DNA of 64,000 bases, from assembly GCA_003263775.1 (NCBI GenBank), contig JYJJ01000064.1:185881-249880 (forward strand), read 5' to 3'. Each line of letters starts with the position of its first letter. Position 1 is the first letter of the stretch. This stretch comes from Vibrio maritimus. GTDB lineage: Bacteria > Pseudomonadota > Gammaproteobacteria > Enterobacterales > Vibrionaceae. Shown here piece by piece: positions 29,273 to 38,839 of the stretch. Below the pieces are notes generated by a model. The model was not told where the DNA came from. It was given only the letters and a program-made list of their open reading frames with translations, and did not search any database. A program made the position numbers and the translations under genes.

Positions 29273-30004
29273 TCATGGTTTGCTAAAAAAACGGCGCTCA
29301 AGACGCTGTGATTCTGGCTCACACACTAATACCGAGCCTTGTTGATACCAATCACCGAGCACGATTCGTGTTGCGACTTGACCTTGAACGGTAAACTCAT
29401 GGGTTCCTGGCCTATGCGTGTGCCCATGGATCATTAGAACAGTGCCAGTCTCCCGAAGCAGTGCCTCTACTTCGTTTTGGTTAACGTCCATAATGTCTAG
29501 TGACTTACTGGACTTGACCTCTTTGATATCGCCCTGGATTTTATTTGCAATACGGCGTCTTGTAAAGAATGGAAGGCGATTAAATAGCCATTGCAGCCAA
29601 GGCATATGTACTTTGGCGCGAAACTTCTGATATCGCACATCATCAGTACATAGCGTATCCCCATGTAGTATCACTGCTTTCCTACCGTATAGGTCGATAA
29701 CACTGTGTTCGTCGAGAAGGGTAATACCGGTTGCTTTGCAAAAACGTTTTCCCAATAAAAAGTCGCGATTACCTTGTATAAAGTAGGTATCGACGCCGCG
29801 CTGAGTGAGAGCAAGAAACTCTTGCTTAATCTTAGCGGCAAAAGGAGAAGGGTCATCGTCGCCAATCCAAAATTCGAACAGATCACCGAGCACATACAAT
29901 GCGTCTGCGTGAATGGCTTCTTCGCGCATGAACTTAACAAAGCAATCCGTGGTTTGGGGTAACTGAGGGGAAAGGTGTAAGTCGGAAATGAATAATGTTG
30001 TCAT
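29273..30004 (-). CDS. lpxH: LpxH, UDP-2,3-diacylglucosamine diphosphatase
   Basis: Peripheral membrane metallophosphoesterase making lipid X in lipid A synthesis. About 243 aa. Metal ligands are visible in ISDLHLSP, LGDLFEFWIGDD, GNRDFLLG, LHGDTLCTDD and HGHTHRPG. ATG 30004 is preferred over an in-frame codon at 30016 because MTTLFISDLHL is the family start. It follows ppiB by about 40 bases and is probably in the same unit, as in E. coli. Confidence 0.95.
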   Translation of the reverse strand: MTTLFISDLHLSPQLPQTTDCFVKFMREEAIHADALYVLGDLFEFWIGDDDPSPFAAKIKQEFLALTQRGVDTYFIQGNRDFLLGKRFCKATGITLLDEHSVIDLYGRKAVILHGDTLCTDDVRYQKFRAKVHMPWLQWLFNRLPFFTRRRIANKIQGDIKEVKSSKSLDIMDVNQNEVEALLRETGTVLMIHGHTHRPGTHEFTVQGQVATRIVLGDWYQQGSVLVCEPESQRLERRFFSKP

Positions 30005-30043
30005 AATATACAGCAAGGGAGGGCAAGCCCTCCCTTTAAACGA

Positions 30044-30538
30044 TTACTCTTGAATCGTAGAGCCAGTGATGATCACTTCTTCTAGAGGTACGTCTTGGTG
30101 CATACCCATAGAGCCAGTGCTCACACCTTTAATCTTGTTAACGATGTCCATGCCTTCAACTACTTCTGCGAATACACAGTAACCCCAACCGTCTAGGCTC
30201 TCAGAGCGGAAGTCTAGGAAGGTGTTGTCGTTTACGTTGATGAAGAACTGAGAGCTCGCAGAGTGCGGTTCCATAGTACGTGCCATAGCCAAAGTGCCTA
30301 CTTTGTTGCTTAGGCCGTTGTTTGCTTCGTTTTTAATTGGAGCACGAGTTGCCTTCTCTTTAAGACCAGACGTCATGCCACCACCTTGGATCATGAAACC
30401 GTCGATAACACGGTGGAAAAGCGTGTTGTCGTAGAAACCATCGCGGCAGTATTGTAGGAAGTTTGCACTTGTCTCTGGTGCTTTCTCTTCGTTCAATTGG
30501 ATTTTGATGTCGCCGAAATTAGTGTGAAGGGTGATCAT
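30044..30538 (-). CDS. ppiB: PpiB, cytoplasmic peptidyl-prolyl cis-trans isomerase B
   Basis: Cyclophilin of 164 aa, a length typical of the cytoplasmic enzyme, with no signal peptide. The core is FHRVIDGFMIQGGGM (catalytic Arg in FHRV), MARTMEPHSASSQFFIN and GWGYCVFAEVVEGMDIVN. It catalyses proline isomerisation during protein folding. It is divergent from cysS, as in E. coli. Confidence 0.95.
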   Translation of the reverse strand: MITLHTNFGDIKIQLNEEKAPETSANFLQYCRDGFYDNTLFHRVIDGFMIQGGGMTSGLKEKATRAPIKNEANNGLSNKVGTLAMARTMEPHSASSQFFINVNDNTFLDFRSESLDGWGYCVFAEVVEGMDIVNKIKGVSTGSMGMHQDVPLEEVIITGSTIQE

Positions 30539-30777
30539 GATGAATACCTATTCCATTTTTCTATTTTGAAGCCATGATTCTAGCCTAACTCCCTGTACAA
30601 GCAATAGCAGAAAGCGGGATATCTTCAATAAAAGGAGCGCTTTTTATACAACGGATACGGTTGGTCGCAAAAACTGCCGTAAAAAGCCGAGATTTCTTTG
30701 CTTATTGGCTCCATTCTGCGGAGCTTTATGGTTATAATCGCCGATACATTTTAAACGCAATAGTTCAGATAGAGATC

Positions 30778-32160
30778 ATGTTAAAAATATACAACACACT
30801 GACACGACAAAAAGAGGAATTTAAACCTATTCATGCGGGCAAAGTCGGCATGTATGTCTGTGGGGTCACTATTTACGATCTCTGTCACATCGGTCACGGT
30901 CGTACTTTTGTTTCATTCGATGTGGTATCTCGTTACCTTCGTTACGTTGGTTATGACCTAACATTCGTACGTAACATCACAGATATCGATGACAAAATCA
31001 TCAAGCGTGCTAACGAAAATGGTGAGTCTTGCGAATCGCTAACAGAGCGCCTAATTGGTGAAATGCACGCAGACTTTGACGCACTTAACATGAAGCGTCC
31101 AGACATTGAGCCACGCGCGACCGAGTTCATTGCAGAAATCATCGCGTTGGTAGAAAAGCTGATTGAACGTGGCTTTGCTTACGTCGCTGACAACGGCGAT
31201 GTGATGTTTGAAGTGGGCAAGTTTGACGAGTACGGTAAGCTATCTAAGCAAGACCTAGATCAGCTACAAGCTGGCGCTCGCGTGGACGTTGAGAGCGCGA
31301 AACGCAGCCCGCTTGACTTCGTACTTTGGAAAATGTCTAAGCCGGGTGAACCTACGTGGGAATCTCCATGGGGTGCTGGTCGTCCTGGTTGGCACATCGA
31401 GTGTTCAGCAATGAACTCATCGATTCTTGGTGACCACTTCGATATCCACGGTGGTGGTTCAGATCTTCAGTTCCCACACCACGAGAATGAAATTGCTCAG
31501 TCTTGCTGTGCGCACGACACCAAGTACGTGAACACTTGGATGCACAGTGGCATGGTGATGGTAGATAAAGAGAAAATGTCTAAGTCACTAGGCAACTTCT
31601 TTACAATCCGAGACGTTCTTGGCCACTACGATGCGGAAACGGTTCGTTACTTCCTAATGTCTGGTCACTACCGTAGCCAGCTTAACTACAGTGAAGACAA
31701 CCTAAACCAAGCACGTTCAGCACTTGAGCGTCTATACACGTCACTACGTGGTTTGGATGTTAATGCTGAGCCTACGGGCGGCGAAGACTATGTGACTCGC
31801 TTTACGACAGCGATGAACGATGACTTCAATACTCCAGAAGCGTACTCAGTGCTGTTTGACATGGCGCGTGAAATTAACCGTCTGAAAACCGTTGATATGG
31901 CAGAAGCGAGCCAGCTTGGTGCGCTAATGCGTGAACTGGCTGATATCATTGGTATTTTGCATCAAGATCCAGAAGCCTTCCTCAAAGGCGATGCGGGTGA
32001 TGATGACGAAGTGGCGGAAATCGAAGCGCTGATCAAACTTCGTAACGACTCTCGTGCATCGAAAGATTGGGCGAATGCTGATTTGGCACGCGATAAGCTG
32101 AACGAGCTGGGCATCATCTTGGAAGATGGCCCTGAAGGCACGACTTGGCGTCGTAAATAA
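30778..32160 (+). CDS. cysS: CysS, cysteinyl-tRNA synthetase
   Basis: Class I aminoacyl-tRNA synthetase of 460 aa. Zn-binding Cys is in MYVCGVTIYD, the HIGH motif reads HIGHGRTF, and the KMSKS loop reads KEKMSKSLGNF. The downstream Zn ligands are GWHIECSAM and FPHHENEIAQS. The open frame extends to 30661, but ATG 30778 (MLKIYNTLTR) is the family start, with AGAG upstream. A TATAAT at 30733-30738 is a plausible -10 element with a poor -35. Confidence 0.96.
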   Translation: MLKIYNTLTRQKEEFKPIHAGKVGMYVCGVTIYDLCHIGHGRTFVSFDVVSRYLRYVGYDLTFVRNITDIDDKIIKRANENGESCESLTERLIGEMHADFDALNMKRPDIEPRATEFIAEIIALVEKLIERGFAYVADNGDVMFEVGKFDEYGKLSKQDLDQLQAGARVDVESAKRSPLDFVLWKMSKPGEPTWESPWGAGRPGWHIECSAMNSSILGDHFDIHGGGSDLQFPHHENEIAQSCCAHDTKYVNTWMHSGMVMVDKEKMSKSLGNFFTIRDVLGHYDAETVRYFLMSGHYRSQLNYSEDNLNQARSALERLYTSLRGLDVNAEPTGGEDYVTRFTTAMNDDFNTPEAYSVLFDMAREINRLKTVDMAEASQLGALMRELADIIGILHQDPEAFLKGDAGDDDEVAEIEALIKLRNDSRASKDWANADLARDKLNELGIILEDGPEGTTWRRK

Positions 32161-32170
32161 CCGTTTTGAC

Positions 32171-32197
32171 AGCCCTAGCTTGCTAGGGCTTCTTTTT
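32171..32197 (+). terminator. Terminator after cysS
   Basis: AGCCCTAGC / GCTAGGGCT perfect 9-bp stem with a 2-base loop, followed by a T-rich tract. Confidence 0.9.
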
Positions 32198-32221
32198 AGT
32201 TTCTAATTTTGGTGATACGTT

Positions 32222-32800
32222 TTGGCTCAGATGTACTTCTATTACTCAGCAATGAATGCGGGTAAATCGACGACTCTTCTTCAATCTTCTTTTAACTATC
32301 AAGAGCGCGGTATGACACCACTTATCTATACCGCAGCGCTGGATGATCGCTACGGTATTGGTAAAGTCAGCTCTCGTATTGGTTTGCAGTCGGAAGCTCA
32401 GCTGTTTCGCGCTGAGACGAATCTTTTTGATGAGATTGCAGCGATCAATGCTGAAACCCCAAGGCACTGTATTTTGATCGATGAGTGTCAGTTCTTATCC
32501 AAGCAGCAGGTGTACCAGCTCACCGAAGTGGTGGATAAACTGAATATTCCAGTGCTTTGCTATGGCTTGCGCACCGACTTCTTGGGCGAGCTTTTTGAAG
32601 GGAGTAAACACCTTCTGGCATGGGCGGACAAGTTAGTTGAGCTAAAAACGATTTGTCACTGCGGACGCAAAGCGAATATGGTGATTCGTACCGATGAGCA
32701 CGGTAACGCGATTGCAGAAGGTGACCAAGTTTCTATCGGTGGTAACGATAAGTATGTGTCGGTTTGCCGTCAGCATTACAAAGAAGCACTTGGTAAGTAA
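32222..32800 (+). CDS. tdk: Tdk, thymidine kinase
   Basis: Type II thymidine kinase of 192 aa in the thymidine salvage pathway. The P-loop is SAMNAGKSTTL near the N-terminus, the Walker B-like segment is ILIDECQFL, and the Zn-site cysteines are in CHCGRKA. TTG 32222 is taken as the start because MAQMYFYYSAMNAGKS is the known N-terminus in Vibrio relatives. The ribosome site (GGTGA) is weak. Confidence 0.93.
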   Translation: MAQMYFYYSAMNAGKSTTLLQSSFNYQERGMTPLIYTAALDDRYGIGKVSSRIGLQSEAQLFRAETNLFDEIAAINAETPRHCILIDECQFLSKQQVYQLTEVVDKLNIPVLCYGLRTDFLGELFEGSKHLLAWADKLVELKTICHCGRKANMVIRTDEHGNAIAEGDQVSIGGNDKYVSVCRQHYKEALGK

Positions 32801-32821
32801 TTACTTTATTTCATGAAAAGG

Positions 32822-32847
32822 AGCCACTTTATGTGGCTCTTTTTTTT
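32822..32847 (+). terminator. Terminator after tdk
   Basis: AGCCAC / GTGGCT stem with a 5-base loop, followed by nine T. Confidence 0.88.
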
Positions 32848-32876
32848 GGACTGAGTGATTGCAGTACAATTAGTGA

Positions 32877-33719
32877 TTACAATGCATCAAGCGTACTTTG
32901 ATATTTGAAATGATAACCAAGGTTTTGCAGCTTCTCGCTGGAGATGGTTTTATCCGGTGTGGAATTCACTAAATTGAGCGAAGTGTCCAACCCCGCCGCT
33001 CTCAATGCCGCTCGGTAAAACGTCACCTTGTCACAGGATGTTGGTGTGGTGGCATTAACGACACTTGAGCTGATGTTTTCAATGGCGAACACGATCGAGC
33101 CGATGGCGTCATCAAGATGGAGCATATTAGCGGTCGCTTGATCGCTGACGCTTTTCAGTTTCGAAGCAAAGCGCGACGGGTGACGATTTGGGCCAAATAA
33201 TCCACTGCAGCGTACGATGGCGTAGTCGAGTGTCGAGTTACGAACGTATTCTTCGGCCGTTAACATGATCATAGCTTTGGCGCTAAAATCGTCGCGGCCT
33301 TTGGCAATCGGTAGGCGAGCCATATCTTCAGTCATCAACTCGGGTCTGTCAGGGTAAACAGACGTTGAGCTCACCATAATGATTTTATTGATATCGGCAC
33401 CTTTGGCGAGTTGACACAGCGTATCCCATTGAGAGGCGTAGAGTGCGCCGCCGCCAGTTCGAAAGCCGGGTGGAAAGCAGCCAATGAGGGTTTCGGCATT
33501 CAATCCTCTTAAGTGGTCTAAGGTGGCAAGCTTTTTATCGTCATTGGTAAGTTCGGCCAAGTCGAGCACAAAACCGTCGATACCATGGTGAGCGAGCTCG
33601 CTGACGCCGTGCTCTGTGGTACGCGTCGCGGTGACCCGATAATCTTTGTTTTTGAGCGCTTTTGCTAGGGGCAAACCAAGCCAACCAGCGCCAACGATGA
33701 CGACATTATTCTGGTTCAT
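32877..33719 (-). CDS. YeeZ-like NAD(P)-dependent epimerase/reductase
   Basis: Extended SDR-type Rossmann protein of 280 aa. The cofactor motif is VIVGAGWLGLPLAKAL at the N-terminus, with SSTSVYPD and a downstream DFSAKAMIMLTAEEYVRN, where the usual YxxxK is not obvious. It resembles E. coli YeeZ; the substrate is unknown. The start follows the LysR gene stop by one base, so the two are likely co-transcribed. Confidence 0.8.
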   Translation of the reverse strand: MNQNNVVIVGAGWLGLPLAKALKNKDYRVTATRTTEHGVSELAHHGIDGFVLDLAELTNDDKKLATLDHLRGLNAETLIGCFPPGFRTGGGALYASQWDTLCQLAKGADINKIIMVSSTSVYPDRPELMTEDMARLPIAKGRDDFSAKAMIMLTAEEYVRNSTLDYAIVRCSGLFGPNRHPSRFASKLKSVSDQATANMLHLDDAIGSIVFAIENISSSVVNATTPTSCDKVTFYRAALRAAGLDTSLNLVNSTPDKTISSEKLQNLGYHFKYQSTLDAL

Positions 33720-33720
33720 G

Positions 33721-34604
33721 TTAACCCTCCTTGAAGTTCTGTTTCAGCAATTCCCTTAAACGGCGATGGCCGAGATCATTACTTTTGCTTGAATGCTGAA
33801 TAATACTGACGTTAATCATGGCAGAGATCTTCTCAAACTCTACCGGAACCGGGACGATGATTCCTTGCTCAAGCGCCGACTTTGCAAGGTAAGTGGGTAT
33901 ATATGTCCAGCCAAACCCAGCAATACACCACTCGAGTAGCATTTGATAGCTGTCCGAATACCAAATGTCTGGACTCAACGCATGATGTAAGCTGCTGGTT
34001 TTGTTGTTGCGAGAGCTAATCGACAACTGACGATGCAAGCTCAAAATCTCAAGATGAGGAGCGACGGTTTTAGCTAGCGGATGAGACGCTGAGACATAAA
34101 CATCAAACTGAAGCGATCCGATGCTCTCGAAATCGAGTGAAAAGGGCACGGAAAGATCTTCATGAATGATTGCGGAAGTTGCTCTTCCGGTTTGTACCAT
34201 TTCGACCGCATCACAGCTTGAAGCAAACAACAGCTCTAACTCGAGTCTTGGAAACTCATCTGATAGCGCTCGAATGATAGGCGTAACCCACCCAAAAGGA
34301 ATGCCCTCGTCAATGGTCAGGACGATAGGTTGGATCTCTTTCTGCGTCAAACTATCGACGCGTTCGGCAAGTCGACCGTGTTGAACCATGGCGGCTCTAG
34401 CGTAGGGTAGTAGCTTTTCTCCCTCTTCAGTAAGAACTGGGTAACGACCTCTTCTATCAAATAACTCAACCCCGCAGTCAATTTCTAGGTTCATAATATT
34501 TTGACTCACGCAGATTGTACCTTGCCTAATTTTCGCGCTGCACTCGAGAACGACCCGGTTTCCACCGTGGTGATGAAGGCTTCGATTTGTTCCACACTCA
34601 ACAT
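33721..34604 (-). CDS. LysR-family transcriptional regulator (frameshifted)
   Basis: About 295 aa. The N-terminal helix-turn-helix is split. ATG 34604 gives MLSVEQIEAFITTVETGSFSSAARKLGK; one base missing near 34512 restores SAVSQNIMNLEIDCGVELFDRRGR. A type-2 periplasmic-binding-like effector domain follows. It is divergent from a PACE-family efflux gene, the usual arrangement for LysR control of such pumps. An inverted repeat ATCAG-N5-CTGAT at 34605-34619 touches its start and fits the T-N11-A operator form. Confidence 0.85.
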
Positions 34605-34619
34605 ATCAGTTATCCTGAT
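34605..34619. promoter_or_regulatory. LysR-type operator candidate (T-N11-A)
   Basis: ATCAGTTATCCTGAT, a perfect 5-bp inverted repeat, directly abuts the LysR start in the gap shared with the divergent efflux gene. Position suggests autoregulation. Confidence 0.45.
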
Positions 34620-34701
34620 GTTATCTAACTGTCTATGACGTTAAGCATAATTGATAATACGCCTATTGCTAGTCCTTATGGCAAGGTTGGGGTGTAATTA
34701 T

Positions 34702-35148
34702 ATGAATGTAAAAGAAAGAATTTTTCATGCAGTGTTGTTTGAAGTGACGGCTTTAACCATCATTATTTCTGCTGCATCGATGCTAGCGGGTATGAAGTCT
34801 ACGTCGATGATTGCCGTAGGTATTGGTATGAGCGTGTTTACTGTTATTTGGAACTATTTCTATAACGTACTATTCGACAAGCTAGTTCCAGGATGTCGAA
34901 CGCAAAGAACGTTTGCAGTAAGAGTAGGGCACGCATTGGGCTTTGAAGGGGGGCTGATTTTCTTTACGATTCCAGCAATTGCATGGGCATTGGGTGTGAC
35001 GCTTTGGACAGCACTTATGATTGAAGCTGGTTTCCTTGTGTTCTTTTTCTTCTTTACCGCTGCATTTAATTGGGCGTATGACAAATGGGCGCCTTATCAG
35101 CGACTAGTATCCTGGTGGACTGGCACCAATAACTGCCCAGCACGTTAA
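34702..35148 (+). CDS. PACE-family efflux transporter (AceI-like)
   Basis: A 148-aa membrane protein with two bacterial transmembrane-pair repeats: ERIFHAVLFEVTAL with IWNYFYNVLFD, then FAVRVGHALGFEGGLIF with AAFNWAYDKWAP. Acidic residues within the first helices (E of LFE) are typical of AceI, which exports chlorhexidine and short-chain diamines. ATG 34702 matches the family start; the frame is open from 34651. Control by the divergent LysR is inferred from position. Confidence 0.85.
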   Translation: MNVKERIFHAVLFEVTALTIIISAASMLAGMKSTSMIAVGIGMSVFTVIWNYFYNVLFDKLVPGCRTQRTFAVRVGHALGFEGGLIFFTIPAIAWALGVTLWTALMIEAGFLVFFFFFTAAFNWAYDKWAPYQRLVSWWTGTNNCPAR

Positions 35149-35178
35149 GGCGCTGGGCGAGGAATGTAATTGCAGAAA

Positions 35179-35604
35179 TTAGTGGGCGTGACGTATGGCA
35201 TTATCAATAATGTGCGTCGCGCCTGAACTGTCAATATGATTGATGTGTCCATCAATTCGAATCACAAAACCTTTCTCAGAGAGTAACCCGGCCGCATACT
35301 CACTAGGTATCAAACAGCGCATCAGATAGGTCACGCCTCGTTGGCATTGATATTCAATATGCTCTGAAAGGTTGAGCGTTTTTCCACTTTCCACTTCAAG
35401 TTCGACCACAGTAGTGTCATTGATGGCTGCACTGACCAAATCAAGTGAGAGGTTAATGTTGTCTGCACTTGGCGCTTTATGAATAGACACAGACTTTACC
35501 TGTTCTAACTCACAGCGTGCTTGTGCAACATGTCCATAGTGAAAGTTATGTAGTACCCAGTAGCCTGCTGCTAATGTTTCACGGTTGTACTGTTGATTGT
35601 CCAT
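35179..35604 (-). CDS. Hypothetical protein, 141 aa
   Basis: I do not recognise a family. The protein is soluble, acidic, with no signal or membrane segment. It appears alpha/beta with a central VVELEVESGKTLNLSEHIEYQCQRGVTY. The ribosome site GAGGAAAG lies a few bases before ATG 35604, so translation is credible. It ends 30 bases from the convergent PACE gene stop. Confidence 0.55.
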   Translation of the reverse strand: MDNQQYNRETLAAGYWVLHNFHYGHVAQARCELEQVKSVSIHKAPSADNINLSLDLVSAAINDTTVVELEVESGKTLNLSEHIEYQCQRGVTYLMRCLIPSEYAAGLLSEKGFVIRIDGHINHIDSSGATHIIDNAIRHAH

Positions 35605-35781
35605 GTTCTTTCCTCATTCGGTAACTGATGTCACTGTAACCCTGATGCGCACGTTCAATAAGTAACAAACTGGGGGATACAAGATACAGAATCGCCAAGT
35701 TACGTAATTAACCTTTCGCTATTAGGTAAATACTAGTGGTCATGGGGTAGAAGAGGGAAGGTGAAAAAGGAGGGGGCAATA

Positions 35782-35811
35782 ATGTGGCAACGAAAGGCCG
35801 TTACCACATTG
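35782..35811. other. Unassigned hairpin in the gap before the 141-aa gene
   Basis: AATGTGG-C-AACG / CGTT-A-CCACATT is an 11-bp interrupted stem with a 6-base loop, downstream of the TIGR02647 gene and without a T run. The rest of the 35605-35832 gap shows nothing else that I can name. Confidence 0.5.
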
Positions 35812-35832
35812 ATAAGGTTATAAACTAAGTTG

Positions 35833-36066
35833 CTATGAACTCAATACGCGTAGGATTCTATCCGCGTGCTCAGCGGTCTCAATCCCTTCGTCTGTCAGGT
35901 ATCCACCATCCGGTAGAGTACAAAGTCCTTTGTCATACAGTCTTTGGACTGCTTTTTGCATATCTTCACTAGCATCATGGTGCACTTTTATACCGGTTGC
36001 CGCACTGCTGATATCAAACTGCAGTAGTAGGTTCATCTCTGCGAGATGCTCAGGCGTGAATTTCAT
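35833..36066 (-). CDS. TIGR02647-type small conserved protein
   Basis: 77 aa starting MKFTPEHLAEMNLLLQFD and ending TEHADRILRVLSS-like (here AEHADRILRVLSS), as in the conserved hypothetical family TIGR02647 of gammaproteobacteria. A winged-helix-like layout (YDKGLCTLPDGGYLTDEGIE) is suggested. ATG 36066 is preferred to the longer frame from 36126 because it is the family start. Function unknown. Confidence 0.75.
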   Translation of the reverse strand: MKFTPEHLAEMNLLLQFDISSAATGIKVHHDASEDMQKAVQRLYDKGLCTLPDGGYLTDEGIETAEHADRILRVLSS

Positions 36067-36326
36067 AGATTTGCCTCTTGGTTGCGTTTCTTCCATCAAC
36101 ATAGTGGGGAAATAGCACATTGACAATCGCTGAGTGAGGAAAGTGTTAGCTTGCGCCGCCTTCTAGTAAGAATTGGTAAATATTTCGTACTAAGTGAATG
36201 AAATATAACCGGTTAGAATGCGTCGAGATGTATTTAGTGATGAATTTGAATATAGTGAGTTGTTTTTGCTTGCTGCATGCTTGGGAGCAGGCTTACGGGA
36301 TGTGTTGTCCCAGATTAGGAGAGTAG

Positions 36327-37508
36327 ATGTCTACGCGCAAATTGATTGTGGTATTGCTGTGTGTTTTGGGCGTGGCCTCTTGTGCGAGTACGCCGCCAGT
36401 AAACGATGCTCGGGCGAATTTAAGCCCCAAAGAGCTAGAGTTGACGCGCAACAAGGAATTTGAACAGCTGACGGCAACGTATACATACTGGTCGAAAGCG
36501 TTGGAGGGTGCTGAGTCGCTACGCATTTATGCCCCTGAGAATTACCGAGAAATGATGTCGTCTTGGAAGAGCGCTCATGATCTGTTTATTGAGATCCGCA
36601 AAGATCCCAACCAAATTGACAACAAGCACTCGGTGTTCTCCAGTGAGACTTACGCGGTCGGATTTCGAGATCGCATTAATACCGTCGAATATAACTACCG
36701 AGCGATTCAAGGCTTGAAGAAGCAAGCGGATGAACTTTTAGCGCCGGCGATGACAGAAATGGCTTACCTACAAAAAATAGAGGCAGGTCGTTACTTTAAA
36801 CATGCGATGAATACGTTAAGCCGTGACTATCAGCGCCTATTTGAGCACTTGGTGGTATCAGAAGTGGATCTCGCGACGAACTATCAAGAGCGGTTTCTTA
36901 ATCATGCCAAAGCCCTTGAGATACGTGTGATTGATGCGAAGTACGTGAAACCACTAGAGCAAAAGCTAGCGACATTAGCGAATGCTCGTTACAACGTTTT
37001 AGCGCCAGTGAGCTTTGGTTACGTGGAGCAGGGCATTCACGAACTGTCTGAGTTTGTCACACAATCACCACGCGCGTTTGTCGAGATTGATGAACAAGTG
37101 GAACGAATCGATTTTCAATTTCGACGTTTAGAATCTGTTGTGCAAGAAGTGACGAAACTTATCAATGTAGAGAAATCTCAGTTTGAGCCGTTTGTCCTTG
37201 AGGCAGAGTCTCGAATGCACCTCATTTCCTCTGCAGCGAAAGGTAATGACTATCGTGATCAGTCGCTATCTGCGCAGTCGAGTCGTATTGCTCATGATGT
37301 CGAGCGCTTGAAGGCGGCCGACAATACCCGAGCACTCAAGAAGGAAAATGCATTGCTGAAACAGCAAATTGCATTGCTTCAGCAGCGCAGTGACAGTGTT
37401 GTCTCCTCTGATGAGGCGCAGGTAGCCCAGGATGTTGCCGCGCAAAATAGAGCTGAAATAGAGACGTTGAAAAAGCTCGTCAGTGCCCTTCAAGAACGAG
37501 CTGAATAA
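36327..37508 (+). CDS. Coiled-coil lipoprotein of unknown function
   Basis: A 393-aa protein with a lipoprotein signal (LIVVLLCVLGVASC, lipid Cys at residue 19). The body is almost wholly helical, ending in a coiled coil (KKENALLKQQIALLQQR and RAEIETLKKLVSALQER). Asp is not at position +2, so outer-membrane sorting is likely. AGGAGAG precedes the ATG. No enzyme motif is seen. Confidence 0.7.
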   Translation: MSTRKLIVVLLCVLGVASCASTPPVNDARANLSPKELELTRNKEFEQLTATYTYWSKALEGAESLRIYAPENYREMMSSWKSAHDLFIEIRKDPNQIDNKHSVFSSETYAVGFRDRINTVEYNYRAIQGLKKQADELLAPAMTEMAYLQKIEAGRYFKHAMNTLSRDYQRLFEHLVVSEVDLATNYQERFLNHAKALEIRVIDAKYVKPLEQKLATLANARYNVLAPVSFGYVEQGIHELSEFVTQSPRAFVEIDEQVERIDFQFRRLESVVQEVTKLINVEKSQFEPFVLEAESRMHLISSAAKGNDYRDQSLSAQSSRIAHDVERLKAADNTRALKKENALLKQQIALLQQRSDSVVSSDEAQVAQDVAAQNRAEIETLKKLVSALQERAE

Positions 37509-37517
37509 GCTTACCCA

Positions 37518-37541
37518 AACGCCGCGATTGCGGCGTTTTTT
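37518..37541 (+). terminator. Terminator after the lipoprotein gene
   Basis: AACGCCGC / GCGGCGTT stem with a 4-base loop, followed by TTTTTTG. Confidence 0.9.
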
Positions 37542-37740
37542 GTTTCTAGCCCCCTATCTTATCTCCAGGCGGTCGCTTCATTAACTTAATGATTCGGTGA
37601 AGCTTTTTCCTACGTGCTTATTTGTATTAACCACCATATTTGGTAAATAACATTTTACCGCTAAATAAATCTTGATTTATTGATGGATTGGAGTGATTAT
37701 CCGCGCCCGTTTTAATTGTCACAAAATATGTAAGAGAAAA

Positions 37741-38583
37741 ATGGAAATCAATCAATTTGATGCGCTGTTGCCTCCTCAAATGGCAGAGCGTGCAGCAGAA
37801 GCTGGCGTAGGTAAAGCGACAAAAGATCCGATGAAATCTTTCCTGTTAGCAATCACGGCAGGTCTGCACATTGGTATTGCGTTTATTTTTTACACCACCA
37901 TCACAACAGGAGCTGGCGACCTTCCTTGGGGACTGACTCGTTTTCTTGGTGGTCTGGCGTTCAGTTTGGGTTTGGTTCTGGTCATTATCACCGGTGGTGA
38001 ACTGTTTACCAGCTCAGTGTTAACCCTTGTGGCAAGAGCAAGTGGCAAAATTACCTGGCGTGCACTGTTTAAAAACTGGATGGTGGTTTACGTTGGTAAC
38101 ATGCTAGGCGCATTGTTCCTAGTCAGTATTATGCTGACGGCAAAGCAATACATGTTTGATGGTGGTCAGGTTGGCCTTAACACCATGCACATTGCTCAGC
38201 ACAAGCTGCATCACGACTTTTGGCAAGCGGTAGCGCTTGGCATCATGTGTAACGTATTGGTCTGTGTTGCTGTATGGATGACGTTCAGTGGTCGTACATT
38301 GACCGATAAGATCATCGTGATGGTACTACCAGTGGCGATGTTTGTCTCTGCAGGTTTTGAGCACTGTATTGCAAACATGTTCCAAGTACCGATGGCGATT
38401 GGCATCAAAAATCTCGCATCACCAGAGTTTTGGCAAGCCATAGGTTCGACACCGGCAGAGTTTGCTGATTTGAACCTAATGACGTTTGTTGTGAATAACC
38501 TAATCCCTGTGACGTTAGGCAACATCATCGGCGGTGGCGTATTTGTTGGCATGTTGTATTGGCTGATCTACCTGCGCGACTAA
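37741..38583 (+). CDS. focA: FocA-type formate/nitrite transporter
   Basis: Pentameric FNT channel of 280 aa with six hydrophobic segments. FNT signatures are GLHIGIAFIFY, ITGGELFTSSV in the first half and AGFEHCIANMFQVPMAIG with the selectivity His in the second. ATG 37741 (MEINQFDALLP) is the family start; the open frame runs from 37693. Fermentative formate export or import is the likely role. No pfl gene is adjacent. Confidence 0.9.
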   Translation: MEINQFDALLPPQMAERAAEAGVGKATKDPMKSFLLAITAGLHIGIAFIFYTTITTGAGDLPWGLTRFLGGLAFSLGLVLVIITGGELFTSSVLTLVARASGKITWRALFKNWMVVYVGNMLGALFLVSIMLTAKQYMFDGGQVGLNTMHIAQHKLHHDFWQAVALGIMCNVLVCVAVWMTFSGRTLTDKIIVMVLPVAMFVSAGFEHCIANMFQVPMAIGIKNLASPEFWQAIGSTPAEFADLNLMTFVVNNLIPVTLGNIIGGGVFVGMLYWLIYLRD

Positions 38584-38642
38584 ATCCAACGGGGTTAGAT
38601 CTACCATGATCCAATGAACTGTGTAGTTGGATAAGGAATAAA

Positions 38643-38666
38643 AAGGGCGGACACGCCCTTTTTTAA
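38643..38666. terminator. Terminator between focA and a small gene
   Basis: AAGGGCG / CGCCCTT stem with a 4-base loop, followed by TTTTTT. It serves convergent genes. Confidence 0.88.
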
Positions 38667-38839
38667 TGCCTGTCAGTTAGTAACGATCCGTCCTGTGCAT
38701 GCCAACCTTTTGAGAATTCGAAAGTTACAGAGCGGCTATAGCCATGATCATCGGCATCATTGAGTGCGTCGGGCGTGTCGATAAGCCAATTACGAGCGAC
38801 ATCATCTTGATCTGCCCTTGTATATAATTCATCCAACAT
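38663..38839 (-). CDS. Small hypothetical protein, 58 aa
   Basis: Short acidic ORF MLDELYTRADQDDVARNW ending in GSLLTDRH. ATG 38839 has AAGGA 8 bases upstream and is preferred over 38848. It lies directly before a terminator, which supports a real short gene, but I do not recognise it. Confidence 0.45.
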   Translation of the reverse strand: MLDELYTRADQDDVARNWLIDTPDALNDADDHGYSRSVTFEFSKGWHAQDGSLLTDRH

